64,000 bases of DNA from Pristionchus mayeri (lineage: Eukaryota > Nematoda > Chromadorea > Rhabditida > Neodiplogasteridae): NCBI GenBank assembly GCA_036245805.1, contig BTRK01000004.1, forward strand, positions 46,130,690 to 46,194,689, given 5' to 3'. Made by a program: the position numbers and the translations under genes. This document shows positions 63,526 through 64,000 of this stretch, piece by piece. The notes under the pieces were generated by a model. That model had not been told where the DNA came from, did no database searches, and saw only the letters and a program-made list of their open reading frames with translations. Numbering within the stretch: position 1 is the first letter of the stretch; the number at the start of each line of letters is the position of its first letter.

Positions 63526-64000
63526 TATCGATTAATTATGGCTCGAACGAAAATTGAAGTCAAGCCGAGAAGATATTACAAACAGCCTCGTCCTCAAATG
63601 CAATTTGACCGTCTATTGTTTCAAAGCAAAATTCATTTGAAATCAAAAGGCTCTTATAAGAAACTATCAATCGCGATGGGAGAATTAGCTAAAGAAACAA
63701 TGATGCCGAGACAAAGAGACCCGAGGTTCTCTAAGAACACTGAGGAATTATTTGAAATAAGGCGACGTTTGCGAGATAGCGGAGCCAACGTACTGAATCG
63801 AATCCATTATTGCCAAACAAGTAAATAATTGCTATTCTCAATAGCAGAAGATCTGCGAAAGCGACACTTGGAGGTAGTGCGAGAAGCAGTCCGATACGGG
63901 TACAGTACACGAAGAGCTCTACGATCGTCGCAGATAGGAAACACTCAAGTGAATCAATTGGAAAAGCCCGATGGAAGCATTGCATACTCCAAGAATGATT
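63526..64000 (+). pseudogene. RTE-type non-LTR retrotransposon polyprotein fragment with in-frame stop, continues past the window
   Basis: One + frame reads from about 63,526 to the window end with a single TAA at 63,826-63,828. The first methionine (63,538) opens 96 residues; the frame continues for 57 residues after the stop. Visible features: YRLIMARTKIE at the start, which resembles the end of an apurinic-type endonuclease domain (SDHRL followed by a basic stretch) with the H codon changed; QFDRLLF (residues 22-28); FSKNTEELFEIRRRLRD (64-80); and after the stop EDLRKRHLEVVREA, TRRALRSS and PDGS. From knowledge of the family, this order (T-x-x-L-x-x-x-R-R motif, then a basic EDL-R helix, then a DG turn) is typical of the linker before the reverse transcriptase in RTE elements, notably nematode ones. 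I can find no readable endonuclease domain upstream in this frame (stops at 63,490 and 63,505), consistent with 5' truncation, common in these elements. The reverse transcriptase would lie beyond base 64,000. MARTK at the methionine looks like a histone H3 start, but the rest does not fit. Confidence 0.65.

Noticed and set aside
63538..63828. A histone H3 or CENP-A-like gene, because the frame begins MARTK.
   Set aside because: Only the first five residues fit. The histone fold motifs are missing, and the remainder matches the retrotransposon linker pattern both before and after the stop.
63821..63844. A 24-base GT...AG intron that would remove the stop in the retrotransposon frame.
   Set aside because: It keeps the frame, but 24 bases is shorter than almost all known animal introns, and the same frame continues directly across the stop with family-like residues, so a nonsense mutation is simpler.
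63731..63985. An 84-codon minus-strand frame.
   Set aside because: It lies opposite the retrotransposon frame, and I see no motif of its own.

Overview
The window is almost entirely one satellite DNA array. From base 1 (already inside the array) to about 62,733, a unit of about 172 bp (length states mainly 172, 173, 175 and 176 bp, plus a short form near 155 bp) is repeated head to tail in one orientation. That is roughly 360 copies by simple division, with no inversion and no inserted foreign sequence that I could see. Base composition is about 40% G+C (68 of 172 bases in the first unit). The array continues past the left edge of the window. Its right edge is here, followed by about 1.27 kb of non-satellite DNA.

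The array is not a uniform run. Diagnostic variants recur at fixed larger spacings, which shows higher-order repeat (HOR) structure arranged in successive domains: (A) 1 to ~10.7 kb, HOR copies spaced 1,209, 3,282, 2,763 and 2,579 bp; (B) ~10.7 to 19.0 kb, spacings 1,547, ~872 and 847 bp; (C) 19.0 to ~27.3 kb, 173/176-bp units with spacings 1,041, 868 and 2,777 bp; (D) ~27.3 to 37.3 kb, spacings 1,574, 873 and 697 bp plus a pure 176-bp run; (E) ~37.3 to 53.0 kb, spacings 1,358 (two alternating 679-bp halves), 523 and 1,031 bp, rich in units with an 18-bp deletion; (F) 53.0 to 56.1 kb, 1,548 bp twice; (G) ~56.2 to 62.6 kb, spacings 1,219 and 2,257 bp up to the edge. The many 60-87 codon open frames in the array are by-products of the repeat and are not called as genes.

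The right flank holds a 33-bp duplication at the array edge, about 740 bp with no recognisable gene, a run of 17 Gs, and, from about 63,520 to the end, a degenerate piece of a non-LTR retrotransposon polyprotein. I read this as an RTE-type element, covering the segment between endonuclease and reverse transcriptase, with one in-frame stop.

Organism: a eukaryote, most likely an animal. The retrotransposon piece reads most like nematode RTE elements, and satellite units of this size are known from several nematode genera, so a nematode is my best guess. This is inference from one short protein segment and general genome style. There is no operon, no bacterial gene and no CRISPR array. Genes do not work together here; the interest lies in how the array is built and evolves.
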